Shown piece by piece: positions 6,859 through 13,449 of a DNA stretch of 13,449 nt. The notes beneath the pieces were generated by a model. It had not been told where the DNA came from. It did not search any database and was given only the letters and a program-made list of their open reading frames with translations. The stretch is from Phycisphaerales bacterium UBA7708 (GTDB lineage: Bacteria; Planctomycetota; Phycisphaerae; Sedimentisphaerales; Anaerohalosphaeraceae): positions 195 through 13,643 of the forward strand of contig DLFY01000179.1 of NCBI GenBank assembly GCA_002482415.1. Direction: 5' to 3'. A program made the translations under genes and the position numbers. Each line of letters opens with the position of its first letter. The stretch's first letter is position 1.

Positions 6859-8643
6859 TTACGCCTGCACCACCTTGGAATGGGTTTTCTTGACGGCTTT
6901 GTGAATGCTCTTGAGGACGTAATTTTCCGCCACAGCCTCCCAGCCCATGTGCTTGGCGATTTCATAGCCGCTGCGGAGCAGCCGATAGGATTCATCGTCG
7001 TTGTGCGGCAGGCGGGCGCAGATTTCCAACGCAATTTTCTGGCTGATTTTGCGTTCGATCTTGTTGCGGTACTCGCGGTCGATCTTGAGCATGTGTTCGA
7101 TTTCCAGGCCCGAATCGCCGTTGAGTTCGGTATAGTCGGCGAAGATGACGTTGGGGACGTCCTTGCCGCCGGTGACGGCCTTGACAAATCCCGCACAGCC
7201 GCAGATGGACGTCACGATGCACAGCCCGCCGAAGCACAGCGGTTCAAGCTGGGCGATGCCGAACGGTTCATAGATACTCTGTCCGAATTCCGCATCGGAG
7301 CCTCTGCGGATGTCCATGAATTCCATATCATAAGGCATTCGGTGGCCGCAGCACTGGCGGGAGAAGCCGAACTGGTTGATGAAGATGGCCTTGATGGCGC
7401 GGCTTCTGGCGTTGAATTCCTGGACGCCGGCGTAGTAGGCCGCTTCACCGCCGGACAAATCCGGCATGCCTTCGCGGTGGGCCACCGGCCAGTTATACGC
7501 CGCTTCCATATCATAAATATCGCGGTCGCGCCGGCGGTGGGTTTCGGTACTGAGCACCAGCAGCACGCCGGTCTTGCCCTGGGCCAGAAATTCCCTGTCC
7601 ATGTGTTCCAGCACCCGCAGGTCGCGCCACAGACCCTTGCTCAGCACCAGCCGGGTCACGTGACTGAACACAAAATCCGGCCGCCAGCCCAGCAGGTTCT
7701 GGCAGTAATCTTTTAATTTGTCGCGGGACTGCTTCTTTTCGGCCAGCGTAATTTCATACGCGGGAATGCCGTTGTAGGTCAGATCGATATCGGCCAGTTC
7801 AAATTCTGGAGCCAGAAATTTCAATTCATCGACCACGCAGTCGCCCACGGCCAGGATGTTGTCGCAGAAGCGGGCGGCATCCACCAGGGCATACTTGAAG
7901 TAGCTGGTCTGGTCGCCGAAGACATCGTTGACAAATAAATCCTGCTGATGGGCTTTGCGAAGGACGTTGTAAAACATCGTGTCGTGTCCCTGATGGCCTT
8001 CGACAATGCGGCGCATCGGGGCGACTTCGTGGGCATAGAAGACGGTTTTGAAATCGAACGGATCGAGCTTGGCCGCCAGCGCCGTGGGCATCCCCATAAA
8101 CTCATGGGAGACAATCACGGTATTGCTGTCTTTTTCGGCGGCGCCGATGGCTTTGAGAGCGGCAATCGCCGGCATCGCCAGACGCATATACTGTTCAAAT
8201 TCCCAGAAATTTTCGAAGGCGTTGCTCTTGATGCCGTATTCAAAAAACAGCGACGCCTTGAATTCATTCAAGGGTCCCTGTTCCATGCGGGTAATATCGA
8301 TGAGAATAATTTCCGGCGAGCTTTTAATCTGCGTCAGCGGGTCCAGGAACGTGCGCCGTCCATAAACGATGCCGACATTATACTTGCTCTCGATTCTGCG
8401 GAAACTGGATACATAACTGGTTTTGACATACCCGTCGATGGAGGAATAAAGAACCTCTCCGCCGGGACCCAGACGCGAGGAGACGTCGCCTTCGGTGGAG
8501 AACAGGGGGCTGACTAAAATATTGCGAGCGGTGGCATCCAGATAAGCCTTGCTGGTGAACAATCCATCCAGCACGGCACCAATGCCTCCGATTTTTCCAA
8601 CTGCCTCATGCGTTACGTGAACTACTGTCGGTTTCTGCGTCAT
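6859..8643 (-). CDS. GT-B glycosyltransferase, glycogen/starch synthase-like
   Basis: Probably extends an alpha-glucan from a nucleotide-sugar donor in the cytoplasm; there is no signal peptide or membrane segment. The N-terminus has the synthase signature K-I-G-G-I-G (17-22). The C-terminal Rossmann half has the R-x4-K pair (Arg331, Lys336 in TRLVLSKG) and the E-x7-E donor motif (Glu459 to Glu467 in YEPFGIAQLE). HEFMG (180-184) and YAHEVAP (203-209) fit the acceptor side. At 594 aa it is about 115 residues longer than typical GlgA, with a long central region (about 370-450) containing a CCGH segment (431-434), so it is a divergent member near GT5/GT3/GT4. The ATG at 8643 has GAGG 8 nt upstream. 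No other glycogen genes are nearby. The gene stands alone behind a long AT-rich leader. A trehalose- or cell-wall-type GT4 enzyme is the alternative. Confidence 0.85.
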   Translation of the reverse strand: MTQKPTVVHVTHEAVGKIGGIGAVLDGLFTSKAYLDATARNILVSPLFSTEGDVSSRLGPGGEVLYSSIDGYVKTSYVSSFRRIESKYNVGIVYGRRTFLDPLTQIKSSPEIILIDITRMEQGPLNEFKASLFFEYGIKSNAFENFWEFEQYMRLAMPAIAALKAIGAAEKDSNTVIVSHEFMGMPTALAAKLDPFDFKTVFYAHEVAPMRRIVEGHQGHDTMFYNVLRKAHQQDLFVNDVFGDQTSYFKYALVDAARFCDNILAVGDCVVDELKFLAPEFELADIDLTYNGIPAYEITLAEKKQSRDKLKDYCQNLLGWRPDFVFSHVTRLVLSKGLWRDLRVLEHMDREFLAQGKTGVLLVLSTETHRRRDRDIYDMEAAYNWPVAHREGMPDLSGGEAAYYAGVQEFNARSRAIKAIFINQFGFSRQCCGHRMPYDMEFMDIRRGSDAEFGQSIYEPFGIAQLEPLCFGGLCIVTSICGCAGFVKAVTGGKDVPNVIFADYTELNGDSGLEIEHMLKIDREYRNKIERKISQKIALEICARLPHNDDESYRLLRSGYEIAKHMGWEAVAENYVLKSIHKAVKKTHSKVVQA

Positions 8644-8921
8644 TGCGATAACCTCGTCTAAGCCAAAGTCACTTCATTTCATTTACAATCACTAAAAGAC
8701 CCGTAAAATCCCAAATCCATGTATATCGACACGGATTGAGGCCCATTGCCGTTTAAAATATAATGAATAATCGGCAATCGGGGCGGCTTTTATCAGGAAT
8801 TTTACGGAGATTTTTTGTGCTTTGTTTTCTGTAAAAATAAAACATATTTTATCGGCCTCAACTCACATCCGATAATTCTCATTACTACTAAAACAGATAT
8901 TATAAGAACGTAAAATCTTTT
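8644..8921 (-). other. 278-nt AT-rich gap with nested inverted repeats; candidate structured leader
   Basis: No gene is visible here. Read as minus-strand RNA, complementary segments nest inside one another. An outer helix pairs 8871-8868 plus 8861-8854 with 8743-8732, 12 bp with a 6-nt bulge. It encloses three hairpins: 8852-8847 with 8842-8837, 8836-8831 with 8805-8800, and 8778-8772 with 8751-8745. A separate 9-bp perfect complement (8807-8799 with 8709-8701) overlaps one inner hairpin and is mutually exclusive with it. This could be a regulatory leader of the glycosyltransferase gene. AT-rich sequence makes some of these matches cheap by chance, and I do not recognise a known riboswitch class. 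Confidence 0.35.
8899..8904 (-). promoter_or_regulatory. Possible -10 box for the glycosyltransferase transcript
   Basis: On the minus strand this reads TATAAT, inside TTATAATA. No good -35 box lies 16-18 nt upstream, only CATAAA-like sequence overlapping the end of the pump gene. If used, transcription would start near 8892 and the mRNA would carry a leader of about 250 nt including the whole nested structure. Confidence 0.3.
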
Positions 8922-11900
8922 TTATGCGGCCCCCTGCGAAGAACGAGCTGATCGTTTAGCGACGAATTCCTTGACCATGCAGAACAGGGTGGGCACAATC
9001 AGCAAATCGACCATAGACAATGTCATTCCTCCAAACGAAGGGATCGCCATCGGGACCATAATATCCGATCCCCGCCCGATGGAGGTCAGTACCGGCAGCA
9101 GTGCAAGAATGGTGGTGGCGCTGGTCATCAAGGCCGGCCGGACTCGACGCGATGCGGCAAAGATGGTTTCGCGGCGAATGTGCTCAATGGTAACGGGTTT
9201 TTCCGTGGCGAAGCGATCTTTCAGATAGGTCATCATCAGCACGCCGTCGTCGGAGGCAATTCCAAAGACCGCCAGGAAGCCGACCCACACCGCCACGCTG
9301 AGATTATACGGGTGGATATTGAACAAATCACGGAAGTTGATCCCGAACAGCGTGAAGTTCATAAACCAGTCCTGATTATAAAACCACAACCAGACAAAGC
9401 CGCCCGACCAGGCCGTCAGGACGGTGGTAAAGACCACGCAGGACCAGCCGAAGCTTTCAAATTGCAGATATAATAGAATAAAAATAATGACAAGGACAAC
9501 GGGAATCACCAGCATCAGAGTCTTCTGGGCGTGGACCTGATTTTCCCACGTCCCGGAAAACGTATAGCTGACGCCTTCGGGCAGCGTCAGTGAGCCGTCT
9601 TTGATTTTCTGCTCCAGTGTCTGTTTGCAGGCCATGACCACATCGACCTCGGCATAGCCGGGCTTCTTGTCAAACAGCACATAGCTGGTCAGAAACGTAT
9701 CTTCGCTCTTAATCATTTGCGGGCCGGGTTTATATTCCATCTGCACCAGTTGGCCCAGGGGAATCTGTGCAGACCCGTCCATGGCCGGAACCAGGATTTG
9801 ATTCAGGGCCTCAACCTGGTCGCGTAATTCCCGCAGGTAGCGCACGCGAACCGGATATCGCTGACGGCCTTCGACGGTGGTGGTGATGGGGGTGCCGCCG
9901 ATGGCGATTTCAATGACCTTCTGCACATCATCGACGCGCAGGCCGTAGCGGGCAATCGCCTGCCGGTCGATGCGTAATTCCAGGTACGGCTGGGCGACGA
10001 TGCGGTCGGCAAACACCGCTGCCGGTTCGACCATGGATACTTGTTTTAAAACAGCTTCCAAATCAAGGCCGGCCTGCTGAATCGCTTCCAGACTCGGGCC
10101 TTTGACCTTGATGCCCATCGGGGCACGCATCCCCGTTTGCAGCATGACAATCCGTGTTTCAATCGGCTGCAGCAGGGGGGCGCTGGTTGTTCCGGGAAGC
10201 TGTGCGATGCGGACAATTTCATTCCACAGATCGTGCGGCGTTTCCAGCCCATCGCGCCACTGCCGGATGGCTTTACCTTGGTCATCCAGTACCAGCCGTC
10301 CGTTTTTGTCGGTCTTATATTTGGGTTTATAGTTGATGACGGTTTCAAACATCGACAGGGGTGCCGGATCGAGAGCGCTTTCCACCCGGCCGATTTTGCC
10401 GACGACGGTATCGATTTCAGGAATTGATGCAATGGCGGCATCGATTTTACTCAGTTGGTCGGTGGCCTCGGCAATTGAGGCGTGCGGCATGGTGGTGGGC
10501 ATATACAAAAACGAGCCTTCATCCAGCGACGGCATAAATTCCCGTCCGAGGTTGGCCCAGACGAATCCTCCGCCGATGATCATTGCCGTCGGCAGGCTCA
10601 AAAACAGCAGCTTGTGACGCAGGCACCAGCCGAGAATGGACTCATAGAAACGGATAATCAAAACAAACGAACCAATCAGCACCGCCACAATAACCACAAC
10701 CCACAGCAGGTTCAGAAGCATCCCGTTGTCCGGCCCGATGGGCATCCAGTCATCCGTCAGCAGCACCAGCAGGATTGCAATCAGCACATAATCCAGCCAG
10801 GTGCGTCTGGGTTTTTTGTCGGGGGTATGAGCTAATGCCGCGGCACTGCCCTTGCGAAAGAAATAATACGCCAGCGGCGGCACCACCAGCACGGCCAGAA
10901 ACACCGACGAGGTCAGGGCGACGGTCTTGGTGTAAGCCAGCGGCTTGAAGAGCTTGCCTTCGGCCCCGGTCATGGCAAACACCGGCAGGAAGCTGATGAC
11001 GGTGGTGGAAATTGCGGTCAGGACCGCCGAGGCCACTTCGCGGGAGGCGTCAAACACCAGGTGCAGGCGGTTGCGGCGCGGGTCGCGTTCCAGATGCTGA
11101 ACGATATTTTCGCAGATGACGATTCCCATGTCCGAGATTTCACCGATGGCGATGACGATGCCGGACAGGGCGACGATGTTGGCGTCGATACCCAGCAGCT
11201 TCATTCCCACAAAGGTAATCAGTACCGCCATCGGCATCAGCGCCGAGATGATCAGCGAGCTGCGAAAGTTTCGCAGCAGCAGGATGATGACAATTGCGGT
11301 GATGATGATTTGTTCATAGATGGCGGCGTTGAGCGTGCCGAGGGTTTCGTAAATCAATCCCGTGCGGTCGTAAAAGGGCACGATGGTCACCTGGCTGACG
11401 GTCCCATCGGGCAGGGTCTTCTGCGGCAGGCTGGGGGCGATCTCGGTGATTTTGGCCTTGACATTTTTAATGGCCGCCAGCGGATTTTCCCCGTAACGCA
11501 CCACCGCCACGCCGCCGACGGCTTCGGCGCCGCCCTTGTCCAGCACCCCCGTTCGCAGGGCCGGGCCGATGCCGACATGGGCGATATCCCGGATATGAAT
11601 CGGGACGGCGTCCACGGTTTTAACCACGATTTGTTCGATATCTTCGACCGATTTGATAAAGCCAAGACCGCGAACCAGGTAATCCACGCGATTGATTTCA
11701 ATGGTTCGGGCACCGACGTCCCGGTTGGAGGCCATCACAGCCATGAAGACATCATTGAGCGAGACTTTGGCCGCGTACATCGCATCCGGGTCCACGTCAA
11801 TCTGGTACTCACGGACAAATCCGCCGACGGAAGCGACTTCGGCAATGCCGGACGCGGCCTGCAGGGCATATCGTACCGTCCAGTCCTGAATGGTACGCAG

Positions 11901-12461
11901 TTCGTGAAGGTCCCATCCGCCGGTGGGTTTGCCTTGCGGGTCCCGACCTTCCAGGGTGTACCAGAAGACCTGCCCCAGCGCCGTGGCATCCGGCCCCAGC
12001 CGCGGCGTCGCACCTTCGGGCAGCATTCCCTCCGGCAGTGAATTGAGCCGCTCGAGGATTTTCTGCCGCGTCAGGTCAAAGGGCACACGATCTTCAAAGA
12101 TGACATAGATGCTGGAAAAGCCGAACATCGATGTGCTGCGGACGGTCTTGACACCGGCCAGCCCCAGCAGGTTGGCCGTCAGGGGATACGTAACCTGATC
12201 TTCGATATCCTGCGGGCTGCGGCCCGGCCAGTCCGTAAAAACGATCTGCTGGTTTTCGCCGATATCGGGAATCGCATCGACGGAAATCGGGTATCGCGGC
12301 AGCCAGTCGATTTGCCAGTCGAACGGTGCCACGAGAACACCCCCAAGCAGCAGGCCCATGACACACAACATCACGACCAGCCGGTTGTTCAGGCAAAACC
12401 GAATGATTTCGCTTAAAAGTCCCCGGTTGCTGTAATCCTGTTGGCTCAGACGTTCAGGCAT
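8922..12461 (-). CDS. cusA: CusA-like heavy-metal RND efflux pump
   Basis: The inner-membrane proton-driven pump of a tripartite Cu(I)/Ag(I) exporter. The RND layout is complete: first membrane helix at about 27-46, periplasmic loop to about 380, helices 2-6, second periplasmic loop, and final helices from about 980. The three substrate methionines of E. coli CusA (573, 623, 672) align with Met654 (LYMPTT), Met704 (PLSMFET) and Met773 (IVMLQTG), favouring Cu/Ag over Zn/Co. TM4 carries Glu441, Asp444 and Glu451 for proton relay. Two relay positions differ: the CusA Glu939 site is Asp (DD, 1071-1072), and Lys984 is Ala1110 in RVRPALMT. At 1179 aa it is about 130 longer than E. coli CusA. Much of this is an insert at about 540-605 with two extra hydrophobic segments, and another part is an aromatic loop at about 1024-1050. 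AAGGA lies 12 nt before the ATG. It is last in the metal operon. Confidence 0.95.
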   Translation of the reverse strand: MPERLSQQDYSNRGLLSEIIRFCLNNRLVVMLCVMGLLLGGVLVAPFDWQIDWLPRYPISVDAIPDIGENQQIVFTDWPGRSPQDIEDQVTYPLTANLLGLAGVKTVRSTSMFGFSSIYVIFEDRVPFDLTRQKILERLNSLPEGMLPEGATPRLGPDATALGQVFWYTLEGRDPQGKPTGGWDLHELRTIQDWTVRYALQAASGIAEVASVGGFVREYQIDVDPDAMYAAKVSLNDVFMAVMASNRDVGARTIEINRVDYLVRGLGFIKSVEDIEQIVVKTVDAVPIHIRDIAHVGIGPALRTGVLDKGGAEAVGGVAVVRYGENPLAAIKNVKAKITEIAPSLPQKTLPDGTVSQVTIVPFYDRTGLIYETLGTLNAAIYEQIIITAIVIILLLRNFRSSLIISALMPMAVLITFVGMKLLGIDANIVALSGIVIAIGEISDMGIVICENIVQHLERDPRRNRLHLVFDASREVASAVLTAISTTVISFLPVFAMTGAEGKLFKPLAYTKTVALTSSVFLAVLVVPPLAYYFFRKGSAAALAHTPDKKPRRTWLDYVLIAILLVLLTDDWMPIGPDNGMLLNLLWVVVIVAVLIGSFVLIIRFYESILGWCLRHKLLFLSLPTAMIIGGGFVWANLGREFMPSLDEGSFLYMPTTMPHASIAEATDQLSKIDAAIASIPEIDTVVGKIGRVESALDPAPLSMFETVINYKPKYKTDKNGRLVLDDQGKAIRQWRDGLETPHDLWNEIVRIAQLPGTTSAPLLQPIETRIVMLQTGMRAPMGIKVKGPSLEAIQQAGLDLEAVLKQVSMVEPAAVFADRIVAQPYLELRIDRQAIARYGLRVDDVQKVIEIAIGGTPITTTVEGRQRYPVRVRYLRELRDQVEALNQILVPAMDGSAQIPLGQLVQMEYKPGPQMIKSEDTFLTSYVLFDKKPGYAEVDVVMACKQTLEQKIKDGSLTLPEGVSYTFSGTWENQVHAQKTLMLVIPVVLVIIFILLYLQFESFGWSCVVFTTVLTAWSGGFVWLWFYNQDWFMNFTLFGINFRDLFNIHPYNLSVAVWVGFLAVFGIASDDGVLMMTYLKDRFATEKPVTIEHIRRETIFAASRRVRPALMTSATTILALLPVLTSIGRGSDIMVPMAIPSFGGMTLSMVDLLIVPTLFCMVKEFVAKRSARSSQGAA

Positions 12462-12486
12462 AGTCGTGATATATCCTTAGCTTGGT

Positions 12487-12506
12487 GCATAATACGGTAT
12501 TAATGC
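12487..12506. repeat. Palindrome between the YHS lipoprotein and the pump gene
   Basis: TAATAC-G-GTATTA (12490-12502) is a perfect dyad with a one-base centre, flanked by GCA and (A)TGC that extend it with one unpaired base. The centre is too tight for a normal RNA hairpin, so a protein site or a weak processing signal is more likely than a terminator. Confidence 0.35.
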
Positions 12507-12513
12507 CGCGGTG

Positions 12514-12858
12514 TTATTGCTGAAATTGCGGCAGCAGCTTGACGTATTTCTCAGGGTCCTTGTTGAATTCGGGTATGCAGCCCTTGCAGCAGAAATAGAC
12601 TTTCTTGCCTTTGTATTCCACGAACAGATTCTTATCGATGGCTCTGCCGACCATAACCGGGCAGGTGGTCTGTTCCCCGGCAGCAGCAACAGTTGTTTCG
12701 ATCTTAGCCTGTGCATCGGCCGTCGCATCTTTGGCGGCTTCAGCCATTTGACCGGTATCGACAGGGGTTTGCGTGACGGGTGTCGGTTCAGGATTTTTCT
12801 TGCATCCTGAAACAGCGACGATTCCCGCCAGAACCAGCAGCATGATGGATATCTTCAT
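12514..12858 (-). CDS. YHS-domain lipoprotein, putative periplasmic copper carrier
   Basis: The ATG at 12858 is chosen because AAAGGA lies 7 nt upstream and the protein then begins with a lipoprotein signal: MKISIMLLVLAGIVAV followed by the lipobox V-S-G-C with Cys19. A longer open frame back to 12954 overlaps the upstream gene and has no such signal. The mature protein has a Pro/Thr/Ala-rich linker (about 20-62) and a YHS-type metal domain (64-112). The domain carries Cys66 (CPVM) and a Cys90-Cys91-Lys-Gly-Cys94 cluster in KKVYFCCKGC, then EFNKDPEKY. YHS domains are linked to copper and other soft metals. Placed 19 nt after the adaptor gene and 52 nt before the pump gene, it probably binds Cu(I)/Ag(I) at a membrane surface and passes it to the pump, in the place CusF takes in E. 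coli. The domain is nearly a copy of the adaptor's C-terminus. Confidence 0.88.
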   Translation of the reverse strand: MKISIMLLVLAGIVAVSGCKKNPEPTPVTQTPVDTGQMAEAAKDATADAQAKIETTVAAAGEQTTCPVMVGRAIDKNLFVEYKGKKVYFCCKGCIPEFNKDPEKYVKLLPQFQQ

Positions 12859-13045
12859 TGCAATGTCCTTTCTATTGTTAGTGAGTGTGCTCAGTGGTTT
12901 TAAACTGAGGCAGTTGAGGTATGTATTTTTCCGGGTCTTTATTAAATTCGTCAATGCATCCGGGGCAGCAGAAATAGACCTTCTTGCCCTGGTATTCGGT
13001 AAAGACGGTTTTGTCGATTTTTCCGCCCATGATAGGGCAGATGGT
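12523..13045 (-). repeat. Duplicated YHS-coding segment (12523-12669 and 12902-13045)
   Basis: The two YHS domains match at 34 of 46 aligned residues by eye, and stretches of the DNA are also alike (for example AGCAGAAATAGAC near 12588 and 12966). This is a direct duplication about 378 bp apart, with one copy in the lipoprotein gene and one at the 3' end of the adaptor gene. Confidence 0.75.
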
Positions 13046-13449
13046 TTGTTCGGTACCGGTATCTTCTGATTCGATCGGCAGGGTCATCATCGACGGCATG
13101 GCCTGAATCTGGGCGGCGGAATCAATCTTGAATGCCCCGTTCGTGACCACGTCTTCACCTTCCATCAGGCCGGATTCGACAATATAGACATCGCCGGCTT
13201 TGGGGCCGAGTGTGATTTCTTTGCCGAGAAAGGAGAGATGTTGGCCGGCCACTTTGACATATACGATCGCTTTGTTGAGTTTTCTGCCGGTAATCAGCGG
13301 GGCGGTTGCCGGGATGACTAAGGGAAGCTGGTTGGATTCGCTGACGGTTTGATAGCCAAGCTCTTGTGCGGCAGTCAGTTTCATCCCGCAGATATCACAT
13401 ACACCCGGAGCATCATGAATGATTTCTCCATGCATGGGGCAGATGTATT
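12878..13449 (-). CDS. CusB-like efflux adaptor with HMBD and C-terminal YHS domain (5' end outside window)
   Basis: The frame stays open to the right edge, so the N-terminal part is missing. An internal ATG at 13435 is not the start, because the codons before it complete YICPMH. What remains, in order: a heavy-metal-binding domain (HMBD) with YICPMHGE and CDICGM; the C-terminal membrane-proximal part of a periplasmic adaptor (VYVKV, then GLMEGEDVVTNGAFKIDSAAQ); and a YHS domain with CPIM and KKVYFCCPGC, ending in a His-containing tail (TEHTH). Adaptors link the RND pump to the outer-membrane channel and deliver metal to it. Ordinary CusB proteins end soon after the GAFKIDS region, so the YHS extension is an added metal module. 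Both the HMBD and the YHS offer Cys/Met/His ligands. The outer-membrane channel gene, expected nearby, is not in the window. Confidence 0.88.
   Translation of the reverse strand, partial: YICPMHGEIIHDAPGVCDICGMKLTAAQELGYQTVSESNQLPLVIPATAPLITGRKLNKAIVYVKVAGQHLSFLGKEITLGPKAGDVYIVESGLMEGEDVVTNGAFKIDSAAQIQAMPSMMTLPIESEDTGTEQTICPIMGGKIDKTVFTEYQGKKVYFCCPGCIDEFNKDPEKYIPQLPQFKTTEHTH

Noticed and set aside
6844..7716. Long open frame on the plus strand (290 codons)
   Set aside because: It lies wholly antisense to the glycosyltransferase, whose motifs are clear, and its translation has no recognisable domain or ribosome binding site.
8837..8852. AT-only hairpin followed by T residues as a terminator of the pump gene
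   Set aside because: Six A-U pairs with a 4-nt loop are too weak for a convincing intrinsic terminator; listed only as part of the possible leader structure.
11061..12041. Long open frame on the plus strand (326 codons), rich in Asp, His and Gln
   Set aside because: It is the mirror of the CusA-like gene; the composition is what antisense reading of a membrane-pump gene gives.
12859..12954. Upstream extension of the YHS lipoprotein frame
   Set aside because: It overlaps the adaptor gene and would bury the lipoprotein signal; the ATG at 12858 has a ribosome binding site and lipobox at correct distance.
1..13449. CRISPR array, tRNA/rRNA gene, insertion sequence or prophage attachment site
   Set aside because: No regularly spaced direct repeats, cloverleaf-like sequence, transposase motif or terminal inverted repeat with target duplication was seen.

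Overview
The window looks like a chromosomal segment from a free-living, Gram-negative-type heterotroph. I infer Planctomycetota (Phycisphaerae-like) or a close PVC relative. The basis is the gene mix: a Tat-exported sulfatase beside a carbohydrate-esterase-like hydrolase, an OprB-type porin ending in Phe, FeoAB with a DtxR regulator, a divergent glycogen-synthase-like enzyme, and CusA/CusB-type efflux with YHS metal domains. This is an inference from content; there is no rRNA or marker gene to confirm it.

Layout. The left half (1-6780) is transcribed rightward and the right half (6859-13449) leftward. They converge on a strong hairpin terminator at 6803-6842. From the left come: (1) the 3' part of an alpha/beta-hydrolase (acetyl-xylan-esterase-like); (2) a sulfatase with its own good sigma70-type promoter and a terminator at 2579-2611; (3) an iron block of dtxR-like regulator, feoA, feoB and an OprB-family porin; (4) on the minus strand, a 594-aa GT-B glycosyltransferase of the glycogen/starch synthase type, preceded by a 278-nt AT-rich gap with nested inverted repeats; (5) a minus-strand copper/silver efflux block, in transcription order a CusB-like adaptor (5' end outside the window) carrying an HMBD motif and a C-terminal YHS domain, a small YHS lipoprotein, and a CusA-like RND pump.

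How the genes work together. In the iron block, three copies of the palindrome TTAG-N6-CTAA lie in front of dtxR (two in tandem, one filling the -35/-10 spacer of a TTGCAA-N17-TATATT promoter) and in front of feoB. This fits an Fe(II)-responsive repressor controlling itself and the ferrous iron importer. The porin follows feoB by 47 nt and may be the outer-membrane entry route. In the copper block, the pump keeps all three substrate methionines of E. coli CusA, and two closely similar YHS domains (34 of 46 aligned residues identical by eye) come from a local duplication. One is fused to the adaptor and one is anchored as a lipoprotein, so they probably hand metal to the pump. The hydrolase and sulfatase suggest breakdown of acetylated or sulfated polysaccharide.

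The least explained parts are the structured gap before the glycosyltransferase, the operator placed on the feoB start region, and the Cys/Asp-rich additions in the porin. No tRNA, rRNA, CRISPR array, insertion sequence or integration site is visible.
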